DNA of 64,000 bases from JBCBGF01 sp039820585 (GTDB taxonomy: Bacteria; Pseudomonadota; Alphaproteobacteria; Rhodobacterales; Rhodobacteraceae): positions 1 through 64,000 of the forward strand of contig JBCBPV010000009.1 in NCBI GenBank assembly GCA_039820585.1, read 5' to 3'. The position numbers and the translations under genes were made by a program. The notes under the pieces were generated by a model, which made no database searches, was not told the origin of the DNA, and saw nothing but the letters and a program-made list of their open reading frames with translations. Positions 24,628 through 34,116 of the stretch are shown piece after piece. How positions within the stretch are numbered: position 1 is the stretch's first letter; every line of letters starts with the position of its first letter.

Positions 24628-26799
24628 TCAGTCGCGGGCGTGGGTCAGGTCCGGCGCCTCGGTGCTGGCGGCAGAGCCGCGTCCCGAAAGCGAAGGCGTC
24701 TCCATGAAGAACTTGTGGCAGTTGAACAGAGCATCCCCCGTCACCTCGGGCCGGGTAAACCCGCCCGCGCCATCAAGTATCCAGCTTTGGGCGGTGTCTG
24801 CCATGTTGGCGGCCATGATCTGGCCCACGATCTGGGTCTTCACCGTTGGGTTCGTGATCTCCACCAGCGTCTCGACCCGGCGGTTGAGGTTGCGGCCCAT
24901 CCAGTCGGCCGATGAGATATAGACCCGCGCGTCCTTAGACGGCAGGTGCTTGCCCCCTCCAAAGCACACAATGCGCGAGTGTTCGAGGTATCGTCCAACG
25001 ATAGATTTCACACGAATATTGTCGCTCAACCCCTTGACCCCAGGCCGTAATCCACAAATTCCGCGGATCACAAGGTTGATCTTCACGCCTGCTTGGCTCG
25101 CCAGATACAGCGCATCGATCACATCCTCTTCCACCAGCGAATTCATCTTGGCCCAGATCTCACCTGGCTTGCCCGATAGCGCATACTCCGCTTCTTCGGC
25201 GATCCGGTCGAGCAACGTGTCTTTCAGCGTAAGCGGAGAAATCGCCAGGTTTTCCAGCTTTTCGGGCTGAGCATACCCTGACAGGTAGTTGAAGACCTTC
25301 GTCGCATCGCGCCCAAGTGCGGGATCACAGGTGAAAAGCGACAGGTCGGTGTAGATCTTGGCGGTGATCGGGTGGTAATTGCCCGTACCATAGTGGGTGT
25401 AGGTCACCAACTCCCCGCCTTCGCGCCGCACCACCGTGCTGATTTTGGCGTGGGTTTTGTAGTTGATGAAGCCATAGACCACATGCGCGCCCGCGCGCTC
25501 CAATCGGCGCGATTGCCGGATATTGGCGGCTTCATCGAACCGCGCTTTCAACTCCACCAGCGCGGTCACGGATTTCCCGTCTTCCGCGGCCTCGCACAAC
25601 GCCTCCACAATCGGGCTGTCCCGGCTGGTGCGGTAGAGCGTCTGCTTGATCGCTACCACATTGGGATCGTTCGCGGCCTGTTTGAGAAAGCGCACCACCA
25701 TATCGAAGGTCTCATAGGGGTGGTGCAGCAGCATGTCCTTCTGCCGGATCGCGGCGAACATATCGCCTTCATAGTCCTGCACCCGTTCCGGCACACGTGG
25801 GGTGAAGTTGGGCCAAAGCAGATCGGGCCGCTCATCGAGGACCAGTTCCTTGAGGTCGGCCATGCCGATCAGCCCCTCGAACTGCACGACCTCGTGATCG
25901 TCGACCTCCAGCTCGCGCATCACAACATCGCGTAATTCCGCTGGCGCCCCGGCAGAGATTTGCATGCGCACAACCTCTCCCCGGCGGCGGCGTTTCAGCG
26001 CGACCTCGAACTCGCGCACCAGATCTTCGGCTTCGTCCTCCAGTTCCAGATCGCTGTCGCGCAAGACGCGGAACGAACAACTGCCCTTCATCTTGTAGCC
26101 CGGGAACAGCATGTCGAGGTGCAACAGCAGCAACTCTTCCAGCGGCAGGAAACGATGCTGGCCCCGCTCAGCGGGCAAGCGGATGAAACGATCCACCTGA
26201 TGGGGGATCGGCAAAAGCGCCTGCAATGGGCGTTTGTCGGTCTTGCGTTGCAATTGCAAGGCCAGCGAATACCCCTCATTCGGGATGAACGGGAACGGGT
26301 GCGCGGGATCAATCGCAAGGGGCGACAGGATCGGGAAGACCTGGCGCAGGAACACCCCATCAAGATACGTCTTGTCCGCCGCCGACAGCTTGTCGCGCGT
26401 CAGGATCGCAATCCCTTCGTGCGCCATCCCCGTGCTGATCACTTGCCAGGCGTCCTGTTGCGCGGTCATCAAGGCCCGTGCCTCGGCATCGATCTTGACC
26501 AGTTGCTCCGCCGGGGTCAGCCCATCGGCGGCCGGCGTGGTGTTGCCCGCATGGGCCAGCTCTCGCAGGCCTGCCACGCGGACGGTGTAGAACTCATCGA
26601 GGTTGGCTGCAGAGATCGAGACAAAGCGCAACCGTTCCAAGAGCGGCACACGGGGGTTCGACGCCTCTTCCAGCACGCGCCAGTTGAAGGCGATCCAGCT
26701 GAGCTCGCGGTTAAAATAGCGTTGCGGAACAGACATATCGATGCCGTCCAAGGCAACGGCATCGGGGATCGGGGCGGTGAGAAAATTGGTAATCGTCAT
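24628..26799 (-). CDS. ppk: Polyphosphate kinase 1
   Basis: The 723-aa enzyme makes polyphosphate from ATP at the inner membrane. Visible are the N-terminal YFNRELSWIAFNWRVLEEAS, the phosphorylated-His region VTYTHYGTGNYHPITAKIYT, and the second conserved His in IVGRYLEHSRIVCFGGG. Length is normal for PPK1. It lies between hda and ppx in a four-gene operon. Confidence 0.97.
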   Translation of the reverse strand: MTITNFLTAPIPDAVALDGIDMSVPQRYFNRELSWIAFNWRVLEEASNPRVPLLERLRFVSISAANLDEFYTVRVAGLRELAHAGNTTPAADGLTPAEQLVKIDAEARALMTAQQDAWQVISTGMAHEGIAILTRDKLSAADKTYLDGVFLRQVFPILSPLAIDPAHPFPFIPNEGYSLALQLQRKTDKRPLQALLPIPHQVDRFIRLPAERGQHRFLPLEELLLLHLDMLFPGYKMKGSCSFRVLRDSDLELEDEAEDLVREFEVALKRRRRGEVVRMQISAGAPAELRDVVMRELEVDDHEVVQFEGLIGMADLKELVLDERPDLLWPNFTPRVPERVQDYEGDMFAAIRQKDMLLHHPYETFDMVVRFLKQAANDPNVVAIKQTLYRTSRDSPIVEALCEAAEDGKSVTALVELKARFDEAANIRQSRRLERAGAHVVYGFINYKTHAKISTVVRREGGELVTYTHYGTGNYHPITAKIYTDLSLFTCDPALGRDATKVFNYLSGYAQPEKLENLAISPLTLKDTLLDRIAEEAEYALSGKPGEIWAKMNSLVEEDVIDALYLASQAGVKINLVIRGICGLRPGVKGLSDNIRVKSIVGRYLEHSRIVCFGGGKHLPSKDARVYISSADWMGRNLNRRVETLVEITNPTVKTQIVGQIMAANMADTAQSWILDGAGGFTRPEVTGDALFNCHKFFMETPSLSGRGSAASTEAPDLTHARD

Positions 26800-26839
26800 G
26801 GGCGCGGTATCGGGTCACTCTGTAACGCTAGGATGACAC

Positions 26840-27517
26840 TTATGCGTCAGGCCCCTGCAACTTGTCCAGAACCGCCCCCGCAAAGCCGCGGGTAATCCGC
26901 TTGCCTTCGGTCAGCGCGGTGGCATCCAGCGCTTCCACCAGACGCTGGGCCGCATCAAAGCCGCGATCCATGCGCTTGAGCAGGTAATTCGTGACCTCGG
27001 GCGTGACCGCGAGTTGCCGGTCGTTGAACTGTTTCACCAGCACGGCTTGCAGCAGCGCATCATCGGGCGGGTCCAGACGAGAAAGCGCTGCCGCCTGCAT
27101 CCGGCTGACCAGGTCGGGCAGGGCGGTCGCCCACTGTGCGGGCGGGCAGGTTGCGGTGACCAGAAGCGCGCCCTTGGCCTCTGCAAGCAGGTTGTGCAGG
27201 TGAAACAGCGCCGCGGGATCCAGCGCGGCATTGTCGGCGTCTTCCACCGCCACAGCACCGGTAGAGGCCAGCGTGGGCAGATCCGCCTTCGCCAGATCTC
27301 CGGCGCCCACAATCGTGGCCTCCGCAGCCGCGGCCCAGACATGGGCCAAATGGGTCTTGCCGGCTCCATGCGGCCCCACCAGCACCATCTTGCCCAAGGG
27401 CCAGGCCCGCCAATCATCGAGCGCGGCCAGTGCCAGCGCATTGGCGGGCGAGACAAAGAAATCTTCCCGACCCAGGGCCGCACGCTTGGGCAGATCGAAG
27501 GTCAGCTGTTCTGCCAT
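26840..27517 (-). CDS. hdaA: DnaA-related regulatory protein Hda
   Basis: The 225-aa protein resembles the AAA+ domain of DnaA: QLTFDLPKRAALGREDFFVS, Walker A GPHGAGKT at 48-55, AVAVEDADNAALD as Walker B, and a lid region DRGFDAAQRLVEALDATALT. The N-terminal QLTFDLP fits the beta-clamp binding motif of Hda, which promotes hydrolysis of DnaA-bound ATP after initiation. It follows the AI-2E-type permease with a 5-base gap. Confidence 0.9.
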   Translation of the reverse strand: MAEQLTFDLPKRAALGREDFFVSPANALALAALDDWRAWPLGKMVLVGPHGAGKTHLAHVWAAAAEATIVGAGDLAKADLPTLASTGAVAVEDADNAALDPAALFHLHNLLAEAKGALLVTATCPPAQWATALPDLVSRMQAAALSRLDPPDDALLQAVLVKQFNDRQLAVTPEVTNYLLKRMDRGFDAAQRLVEALDATALTEGKRITRGFAGAVLDKLQGPDA

Positions 27518-27522
27518 GGGCG

Positions 27523-28614
27523 TTAGGCGATCTTGTCGTCGTCGTCGGGCTCATTCCCAGCCAACCCGCGATAGAGCAGCCCGGACTTGTACTGTTCAAT
27601 CATGAAGCGCGCCACGACCCCGATCATCGCCGCCAAGGGCACGGCGACCAGCATCCCCACAAAGCCGAAGATCGAGCCAAAGACCGAAAGCGCAAAGATC
27701 AGCCAGACGGGATGCAGGCCCACCGATTGGCCCACCAGGTTGGGTGTGAGAATATTGCCCTCAATAAACTGGCCCACCATGAAAATCGCCGCCACCGCCG
27801 CGATCCAGCCCCATTCACCCCAAAACTGGAACAGCGCCAGCCCAATGGCCAAAGCGCCCCCGAAGATCGCGCCGACATACGGGATAAAGGTGATCAGCCC
27901 AGCGATGAAGCCCACCACCAGACCAAATTGCAGCCCCACCAGCATGAGCCCTGCGGCATAATACGTGCCCAGGATCACACAGACGGTGCCCTGACCGCGA
28001 ATGAAAGACGCCAGCGTTTTGTCGATATCGCCGGCAATCGCGCGCACCGTGGGCGCGTGGTCGCGGGGCAGAAGGCTGTCGATCCGCGCCACCAGCTTAT
28101 CCCAGTCCAGCAGTAGGTAAAAGGTCACCACCGGCACCAGCACCACTAGCACAATCACATTGAGAAAGCTCATCGCCCCGGTCAGCACGGTGTTGACCAA
28201 CTCACCGCCCCGCGCCTGCAACGTGTCGATGAAATCCTGCAGCGACTTGCGCATGGTGGATTCGGTGTCAGCGAGCTGCGGGAACCGCTCGGTCAGGAAC
28301 ATCTGAAGGTTCTGAACCAGTTGCGGTGCGACATTCACCAACTCGATCGCCTGCTCCACCAGCGTTGGAATGACCAGCAGCGCCATAACGACAAAGATCA
28401 GGAGCGCAAAGAATGTAATCAGGATCGTTGCCACCATCCGCGACAGGCCGACCCTTTCCAACCGGTCGGCAATCGGATCAAGGCAATAGGCAATCGCCCC
28501 GCCCAGCACAAACGGCAGCAGCACATCGCCCAGCAGCCATAACAGACCCATCAGCACCACGGCTGCGATGCTCCAATACGTCACCTGATCGCGCACTGGC
28601 AGCGCCATGGTCAC
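27523..28614 (-). CDS. AI-2E family transporter (PerM-like)
   Basis: The 363-aa protein has seven to eight membrane segments and the family signatures LWLLGDVLLPFVLGGAIAYC, LASFIRGQGTVCVILGTYYA, LITFIPYVGAIFGGALAIGL and LVGQSVGLHPVWLIFALSVF. The family includes TqsA and Na+/H+ antiporters, but most members have no proven substrate. It is first in the operon with hda, ppk and ppx and divergent from proS. Confidence 0.9.
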   Translation of the reverse strand: MTMALPVRDQVTYWSIAAVVLMGLLWLLGDVLLPFVLGGAIAYCLDPIADRLERVGLSRMVATILITFFALLIFVVMALLVIPTLVEQAIELVNVAPQLVQNLQMFLTERFPQLADTESTMRKSLQDFIDTLQARGGELVNTVLTGAMSFLNVIVLVVLVPVVTFYLLLDWDKLVARIDSLLPRDHAPTVRAIAGDIDKTLASFIRGQGTVCVILGTYYAAGLMLVGLQFGLVVGFIAGLITFIPYVGAIFGGALAIGLALFQFWGEWGWIAAVAAIFMVGQFIEGNILTPNLVGQSVGLHPVWLIFALSVFGSIFGFVGMLVAVPLAAMIGVVARFMIEQYKSGLLYRGLAGNEPDDDDKIA

Positions 28615-28733
28615 CTCGTCTCGTCGGAAGCCCTGTCATCGCGCATCGACGGAGTAAGGGCAAGCGCGGGCTTGCCCGTTCGAACCCCTTGGCATAAGCG
28701 AAGGCGACATCTTACCGACCCAAGGCAACGACC

Positions 28734-30083
28734 ATGCGCCTCTCCCGCTATTTCCTGCCCGTTCTGAAAGAAACCCCGGCCGATGCCCAGATCGTCAGCC
28801 ATCGCCTGATGCTGCGCGCGGGCATGATCAAGCAGGCGAGCGCGGGAATCTATTCCTGGCTACCGCTCGGCTTCAAGGTGCTGCGCAATATCGAGCGGAT
28901 CGTGCATGAAGAGCAAATCCGCGCGGGCCACATCCCGATGCTGATGCCCACGCTGCAATCGGCGGATCTCTGGCGCGAGTCGGGGCGCTATGACGACTAT
29001 GGCGAGGAAATGCTTCGGATCTCGGACCGGCATGGGCGCGATATGCTCTATGGGCCCACGAACGAGGAACTGATCACCGATATCTTCCGGGCGCATGTCT
29101 CCAGCTACAAGGACCTGCCGCTGACGCTGTATCACATCCAGTGGAAGTTCCGCGATGAAATCCGTCCCCGGTTCGGGGTGATGCGCGGGCGCGAGTTCCT
29201 GATGAAGGACGGCTACAATTTCGATTTGACCAAGGAAGACGCGCTGCACGCCTATAATCGCCACCTGGTCAGCTACCTGCGCACCTATGAACGCATGGGC
29301 CTTCAGGCGATCCCCATGCGCGCCGATAGCGGGCCGATCGGCGGCGATGACACGCATGAGTTTCTGGTGCTGGCCGACACTGGCGAGTCGGAAGTGTTCT
29401 ACGACAGCGCCGTGACCGACCTGACATTTGGCGACCGCGCGATCGACTATGACAGTGTCGAGGAATGCCAAGCCGTGCTGGAAGAGTTTACTTCCCGCTA
29501 CGCGCGCACTGATGAGACCCATGATGAGGCCACCTTCAACGCCATCCCCGAAGACCGCCGCCGCACCGCGCGCGGGATCGAGGTGGGGCAGATCTTTTAT
29601 TTCGGCACAAAGTACTCCGAAGCACTGGGCGCGCTGGTCGACAACGGGCAAGGCGGCAAGGTGCCGGTGCACATGGGCTCCCACGGGATCGGGGTGTCGC
29701 GTCTTCTGGGCGCGATCATCGAGGCCAGCCATGACGACAAGGGCATCATCTGGCCCGAGGGCGTGACACCGTTCCATTGCGGGATCGTGAACCTGCGCCA
29801 GGGCGATGCGGGCACGGATGGGGCCTGCGATGCGCTGGAGGCCGCGCTGATCGCGAAGGGGCTGGAGCCTTTGTACGACGACCGCGAAGAGCGGGCTGGT
29901 GCGAAGTTTGCGACGATGGACCTGATTGGATTACCCTGGCGGATCACGGTGGGGCCGCGGGGGCTGCAAAAGGGCATGGTGGAGCTGACTTCGCGCAGAA
30001 CGGGTGAAAGCGAAGAGATGAGCGCGGAGGCGGCGGTGGACCGTGTTGCCGCGATCTATGGGGGCGCTTCCCCCGCCACCTGA
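28734..30083 (+). CDS. proS: Prolyl-tRNA synthetase (short alphaproteobacterial type)
   Basis: The 449-aa class II synthetase charges tRNA(Pro). Motif regions include ASAGIYSWLPLGFKVLRNIE, LMPTLQSADLWRESGRYDDY and RPRFGVMRGREFLMKDGYNF, followed by a C-terminal anticodon-binding domain (LPWRITVGPRGLQKGMVELT). At ~450 residues it lacks the central editing insertion of the bacterial ~570-residue form, as is usual in Alphaproteobacteria. The stand-alone YbaK-like protein at 10737 may supply editing. Confidence 0.97.
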   Translation: MRLSRYFLPVLKETPADAQIVSHRLMLRAGMIKQASAGIYSWLPLGFKVLRNIERIVHEEQIRAGHIPMLMPTLQSADLWRESGRYDDYGEEMLRISDRHGRDMLYGPTNEELITDIFRAHVSSYKDLPLTLYHIQWKFRDEIRPRFGVMRGREFLMKDGYNFDLTKEDALHAYNRHLVSYLRTYERMGLQAIPMRADSGPIGGDDTHEFLVLADTGESEVFYDSAVTDLTFGDRAIDYDSVEECQAVLEEFTSRYARTDETHDEATFNAIPEDRRRTARGIEVGQIFYFGTKYSEALGALVDNGQGGKVPVHMGSHGIGVSRLLGAIIEASHDDKGIIWPEGVTPFHCGIVNLRQGDAGTDGACDALEAALIAKGLEPLYDDREERAGAKFATMDLIGLPWRITVGPRGLQKGMVELTSRRTGESEEMSAEAAVDRVAAIYGGASPAT

Positions 30084-30120
30084 CGGTGGCCCCCCCGGGC
30101 GTATTTTCAACAAGAAGAAG
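30075..30120 (+). repeat. Hairpin-CCCGGG-TATTTT element, copy 1
   Basis: GCCACC-TGAC-GGTGGC hairpin (30075-30090) overlapping the proS stop, then CCCCCCGGGC, GTATTTTC and CAAGAAGAAG. The same architecture appears at 44887-44930. It may terminate proS transcription or be a dispersed Rhodobacteraceae element. Confidence 0.55.
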
Positions 30121-30199
30121 GGGCGGGTGCGCGGCAGCGTCCCCTTGCCTTGGCGCCCACCTCTCGCTACCCCTCTGCCGTTCGGCAAGGAGACGCGCG

Positions 30200-31426
30200 A
30201 TGCCTGATGATCTGATCAATTCCTTCATGACCGGCCCCGATGAGTCGGGCCGCTTCGGCGATTTCGGCGGGCGGTTTGTCAGCGAGACGCTGATGCCGCT
30301 GATCCTGGAGTTGGAGGCGCAGTATGAGCGGGCGAAAACCGATGACGCCTTCTGGGCCGAGATGCATCACCTGTGGACCCATTACGTGGGCCGGCCCTCA
30401 CCGCTCTATTTTGCCGAACGGCTGACAGACCATCTGGGCGGGGCCAAGGTGTATATGAAGCGCGACGAGCTGAACCACACCGGCGCGCATAAGATCAACA
30501 ATGTGCTGGGCCAGATCATCCTCGCACGCCGCATGGGCAAGACGCGGATCATCGCGGAAACCGGTGCGGGCCAGCACGGGGTGGCGACGGCGACCGTTTG
30601 CGCCAAGTTCGGGCTGCAATGCGTGGTCTACATGGGCGCCCATGATGTGGAGCGTCAGGCGCCCAATGTGTTCCGCATGAAGCTCTTGGGCGCCGAGGTG
30701 ATCCCGGTGACATCTGGGCGCGGCACGCTGAAGGACGCGATGAACGATGCGCTGCGCGACTGGGTGACCAATGTGCGCGATACGTTTTACTGCATTGGGA
30801 CCGTCGCGGGACCGCACCCCTATCCAGCCATGGTGCGCGATTTTCAGGCGATCATCGGCAAAGAGACCCGCGATCAGATGATGGCCGCCGAGGGGCGTTT
30901 GCCCGACACGCTGATCGCCGCGATTGGGGGTGGGTCGAACGCGATGGGGCTGTTCTATCCGTTCCTGGACGACAAAGAAGTGGGCATCATCGGCGTGGAA
31001 GCCGGTGGAAAGGGCGTCAATGCCAAGATGGAACATTGTGCCTCGCTCACCGGTGGACGGCCCGGAGTGCTGCATGGCAACCGGACCTATCTGTTGCAGG
31101 ATGATGATGGGCAGATCCTGGAAGGGTTCTCGATCTCGGCAGGGCTCGATTATCCCGGGATCGGGCCGGAACATGCCTGGCTTCATGAAATCGGGCGGGC
31201 CAAGTATGTGGCGATCACCGACGCCGAGGCGCTGGAGGCGTTTCAACTGTGTTGCGCGCAGGAAGGGATCATTCCCGCGCTGGAGCCAAGCCATGCGCTG
31301 GCCCATGTGATGAAGATTGCCCCGAACCTGGCGAAGGATCACATCATCTGCATGAACATGTGCGGTCGCGGCGACAAGGATATCTTCACCGTGGCCAAGG
31401 CGCTGGGTGTGGAGATGACGGGGTAG
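30200..31426 (+). CDS. trpB: Tryptophan synthase beta chain
   Basis: The 408-aa PLP enzyme joins indole and serine to make tryptophan. It shows GRFGDFGGRFVSETLMPLIL, the PLP lysine in LNHTGAHKINNVLGQI, ETGAGQHGVATATVCAKFGL and the phosphate loop GGGSNAMGLF. The ATG at 30200 follows an AAGGAG sequence. Its partner trpA lies 12.6 kb away on the opposite strand, so the two subunits are not co-transcribed here. Confidence 0.97.
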   Translation: MPDDLINSFMTGPDESGRFGDFGGRFVSETLMPLILELEAQYERAKTDDAFWAEMHHLWTHYVGRPSPLYFAERLTDHLGGAKVYMKRDELNHTGAHKINNVLGQIILARRMGKTRIIAETGAGQHGVATATVCAKFGLQCVVYMGAHDVERQAPNVFRMKLLGAEVIPVTSGRGTLKDAMNDALRDWVTNVRDTFYCIGTVAGPHPYPAMVRDFQAIIGKETRDQMMAAEGRLPDTLIAAIGGGSNAMGLFYPFLDDKEVGIIGVEAGGKGVNAKMEHCASLTGGRPGVLHGNRTYLLQDDDGQILEGFSISAGLDYPGIGPEHAWLHEIGRAKYVAITDAEALEAFQLCCAQEGIIPALEPSHALAHVMKIAPNLAKDHIICMNMCGRGDKDIFTVAKALGVEMTG

Positions 31427-31429
31427 CCA

Positions 31430-32131
31430 CTAGTGCTCGGGGGCAACCGCGCCAACAGTAATCGACGTTTGCGCAATTTCTGCATCTGGCAGGATCACAG
31501 CATAGGGTTTCGCGAAGGCCACGCAAGCCGCGGCGCCGCAGGCCGACCCGGTACGCGACAGGTGCCCCGCCACATAGCCGTCCGCACCAGAGATGGCTGA
31601 CTGCACTGGCACCAGCCGCGAGGGGGCGAAAGTGCCCTCCATCTGGCCCAGCCAGGCGATCCAGGTGGGATAGTCGGCAAAATCGCTGGGGGGATGAAGC
31701 GTGCCGGTACACAGGCGAAGCCCCCGCGCCTCGCCGTTCCGGTCGGCCTGAAACCCCCGCGCGTGAAATGGGGCGAGCGCATCGGGTGCTTTACCGGCAT
31801 CTGTGCCCGGAAGCCACGCCACGCCCTCTGCGGTCAGGACAAGGCAGTCGATTCTGTCGTGCAGACTGAATTGCATCAGATCCACGCGCCAATGGGTGGC
31901 AACCTCTTCCCAACCGGCTAGCGTCTGTGGCGTCTGATCGCTGACGGTCGCGCGAGGGTAGTGGTGGTGGACCTCTTCACCGAAGGCCCCAAGATCAGCA
32001 AGGGGTGTCACCGCCAGATGCCACGTCGCCGTCGTCAGACGATCCAGATCGCTCAGGCTTTGCGCCAGGGCAGAAGGCGCGCAAAGCGCGGTGCATATCA
32101 GGGCCAACAGGGCCCGACTGGTTACCAACAT
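31430..32131 (-). CDS. Secreted hypothetical protein
   Basis: The 233-aa product begins MLVTSRALLALICTALCAPS followed by ALAQS, a good signal peptide. The mature part includes TATWHLAVTPLADLGAFGEE and GSACGAAACVAFAKPYAVIL. Several cysteines suggest periplasmic disulfides. I do not recognise the family. The start at 32131 is chosen from the signal peptide; 31 extra codons upstream look non-coding. It is convergent with trpB, 3 bases after its stop. Confidence 0.65.
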   Translation of the reverse strand: MLVTSRALLALICTALCAPSALAQSLSDLDRLTTATWHLAVTPLADLGAFGEEVHHHYPRATVSDQTPQTLAGWEEVATHWRVDLMQFSLHDRIDCLVLTAEGVAWLPGTDAGKAPDALAPFHARGFQADRNGEARGLRLCTGTLHPPSDFADYPTWIAWLGQMEGTFAPSRLVPVQSAISGADGYVAGHLSRTGSACGAAACVAFAKPYAVILPDAEIAQTSITVGAVAPEH

Positions 32132-32371
32132 CGGTCCACTATGGCCGCAGCCCGCGTCGAAACAAGGGGCCAGGCGCACCCATCGCTGCGGCAAGGGGCG
32201 TCTCGCGGGCGCGTCTGGCGACAATTCCGCCCTAAACCCAGGTTTATCCGCTTCTGACGCCGGTTTATGGCCGGGCGCATAACCCTCTGATCAATATCCT
32301 GACGCGGCTTGGCGGTTCAGAACCTGTCTTGTCCGCGCTTCTGCGGACGGCACAGTAAAAGGATATGATCC

Positions 32372-32785
32372 ATGCACAAACTACTCACACTTTCCGCCGG
32401 TGCCGCCCTGATGGGCACCACAACCCTGGCCCAGACAAGCTTTCCGCCCGCGATCCAGGGCCAGATTGATCGCCTTGAGGCAAACGGCTTCACCGTGACC
32501 GAGGTATATCGCGATGGCCGCTATGCCGAGATTGATGCGACCGGGCCGGACGGCCAGTTCTATGAGCTTGAGCTCAACGAAAACCGTTGGGAAATGAGCT
32601 TGGCCGATTATGACGACGAAGATGAGGACGAAGACGAGGTCTCGGACGATGAAGCGTGGGATGACGAAGACGAAGCCTACGACGATGAAGACGAGGACGA
32701 GGATGAAGGTGCAGACGACGAAGATGAAGACGAAGGCGAAGATGAAGACGGCGACGACGACGAAGATGAAGGCGACGACGAGTGA
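32372..32785 (+). CDS. Secreted PepSY-like protein with long acidic tail (first copy)
   Basis: The 137-aa product has a signal peptide (MHKLLTLSAGAALMGTTTLA), a PepSY-like domain (QIDRLEANGFTVTEVYRDGR, then ELNENRWEM) and from residue ~80 a tail made almost wholly of Asp and Glu. The net charge must be extremely negative, suitable for binding Ca2+ or other cations in the periplasm. An AAAGGA sequence precedes the ATG. A second protein of the same design lies at 33615, so the two are probably duplicates. Confidence 0.8.
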   Translation: MHKLLTLSAGAALMGTTTLAQTSFPPAIQGQIDRLEANGFTVTEVYRDGRYAEIDATGPDGQFYELELNENRWEMSLADYDDEDEDEDEVSDDEAWDDEDEAYDDEDEDEDEGADDEDEDEGEDEDGDDDEDEGDDE

Positions 32786-32856
32786 GACCTGTGTTCGCTG
32801 ATCTGGGCACCCCGGCGCGCGACGGCGCGCCGGGTATCCGCCCTCGCCCCGTCGAG

Positions 32857-33480
32857 ATGACGGAAACCGCAACCCATGAGCGTCTGTTTTCGACCCCCCT
32901 CCTGCGCTACCGCGTACCCGGGCATGACGCGCTGAACGCGGCACTTCTTGTCGAAGGCGCCAGGATGCGCGCGGCGTCGCCTGGCGTGGACAAGTCGAAC
33001 CGGAACGGCTGGCATTCGGCGGGTAATATATTTGCGGAGGACGCGCCTTGCTTTGCAAAGCTTAAACAGATGGTGCGCACGGCGATCCTGGATGCCACCC
33101 GTAAGATCCGGGCGAAAACCGATCCCGCAACGCTGAAGCTGAAGATTTCGGGCTGGATGAATGCCAACCCCCCTGGCGGGTTCAACGCGCCCCACACCCA
33201 TCCAGGGGCCCATTGGTCGGGTGTCTACTATGTGGCCCAGCCCGAGGTCGAGGTTGGGAATTCCGGTATGATCGAGTTTCTTGATCCCCGCTCGGACCTG
33301 CCAAACTGGCGGATCCTCGGCGCCGCTCCGTTCCGCGGCAAGAAGAAGCTGCGCCCCCAGCCCGGGGACCTGATACTCTTTCCCTCCTACCTCGTGCATT
33401 GGGTCTATCCCAACGAGGCCGAGGGCGAGCGGGTGTCGATCGCCTTCAACGCCACGTTCCGCGCGAAGCGGACAGCGTGA
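32857..33480 (+). CDS. 2OG-Fe(II) oxygenase family protein (TIGR02466-like)
   Basis: The 207-aa product has the double-stranded beta-helix ligands of 2-oxoglutarate/Fe(II) oxygenases: NAPHTHPGAHWSGVYYV (His-x-His), and PGDLILFPSYLVHWVYPNEA with the distal His, then ERVSIAFNATF carrying the 2OG-binding Arg. This matches the TIGR02466 family, whose substrates are unknown. I chose ATG 32857; a GTG at 32782 that overlaps the preceding stop by 4 bases would add 25 residues. A strong GC hairpin lies between the two starts. Confidence 0.82.
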   Translation: MTETATHERLFSTPLLRYRVPGHDALNAALLVEGARMRAASPGVDKSNRNGWHSAGNIFAEDAPCFAKLKQMVRTAILDATRKIRAKTDPATLKLKISGWMNANPPGGFNAPHTHPGAHWSGVYYVAQPEVEVGNSGMIEFLDPRSDLPNWRILGAAPFRGKKKLRPQPGDLILFPSYLVHWVYPNEAEGERVSIAFNATFRAKRTA

Positions 33481-33614
33481 GCGTTGCGGGCCTTGCCAAC
33501 GGGTCAGGCACAGCCGAAGGTTTGCCATGTGCAGCCTTCGGCGTATCCGCCCCGATCCTTCGCAGCCCATGCGCGCGTGCCGCGTCTGGGCGTCAAGACA
33601 CTGAGAGACTGGCC

Positions 33615-34073
33615 ATGTTGCGTTCCCTTTTGCTGATTTTGTGCCTTGCGGTCATGCCTTCCGCCGCCGCCGCGCAAACCCAGGTGCCCGCGGTGGCCCA
33701 AAGCGTCATCGAAGATCTGCAGGCACAGGGCTATGGCGAAATCGAGATAACCCGTACCTTTCTTGGCCGTCTGCGGATCGTGGCCGAGGGGCCGCTGGGC
33801 GAACGGGAAATCGTCCTGAACCCCCGCAGCGGTGTCATCCTGAGAGACACGTTTTATCGCGAGGATGACGATGACGATGAGGATGACGGCGGGCAGAGGG
33901 CGGGTAGTGGCACTGCTGGTGGGTCCACGCCCTCGGGCCAAGATGACGATGATGATGAAGGTGACGACGACGAAGATGAGGATGACGACGACGATGACGA
34001 TGATGACGACGACAGCGATGACGATGGCGGCGATGACGATGACGATGATGACGACGGGGACGATGACGACTGA
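33615..34073 (+). CDS. Secreted PepSY-like protein with Asp-only tail (second copy)
   Basis: The 152-aa product has a signal peptide (MLRSLLLILCLAVMPSAAAA), the same PepSY-like domain as 32372 (VIEDLQAQGYGEIEITRTFL, GEREIVLNPRSGVILRDTFY) and a tail of nearly pure Asp interrupted by a Gly/Ser/Thr-rich linker. It lies upstream of a membrane LuxR gene. The paired acidic proteins probably act as periplasmic cation or ligand sensors or buffers; this is inference. Confidence 0.8.
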   Translation: MLRSLLLILCLAVMPSAAAAQTQVPAVAQSVIEDLQAQGYGEIEITRTFLGRLRIVAEGPLGEREIVLNPRSGVILRDTFYREDDDDDEDDGGQRAGSGTAGGSTPSGQDDDDDEGDDDEDEDDDDDDDDDDDSDDDGGDDDDDDDDGDDDD

Positions 34074-34116
34074 TGGCAGGGGGGCGCAGGGCTGATCCCG
34101 GACGGGGGCAGAGAGG

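Noticed and set aside
32808..32835. Strong GC hairpin after the first acidic protein as a terminator
   Set aside because: There is no T-tract and the following gene starts 22 bases later; it may affect translation, but termination is unsupported.
32677..33570. Minus-strand frame with poly-Ser across the acidic-tail gene
   Set aside because: Complement of Asp/Glu codon repeats gives Ser/Val runs; not a gene.
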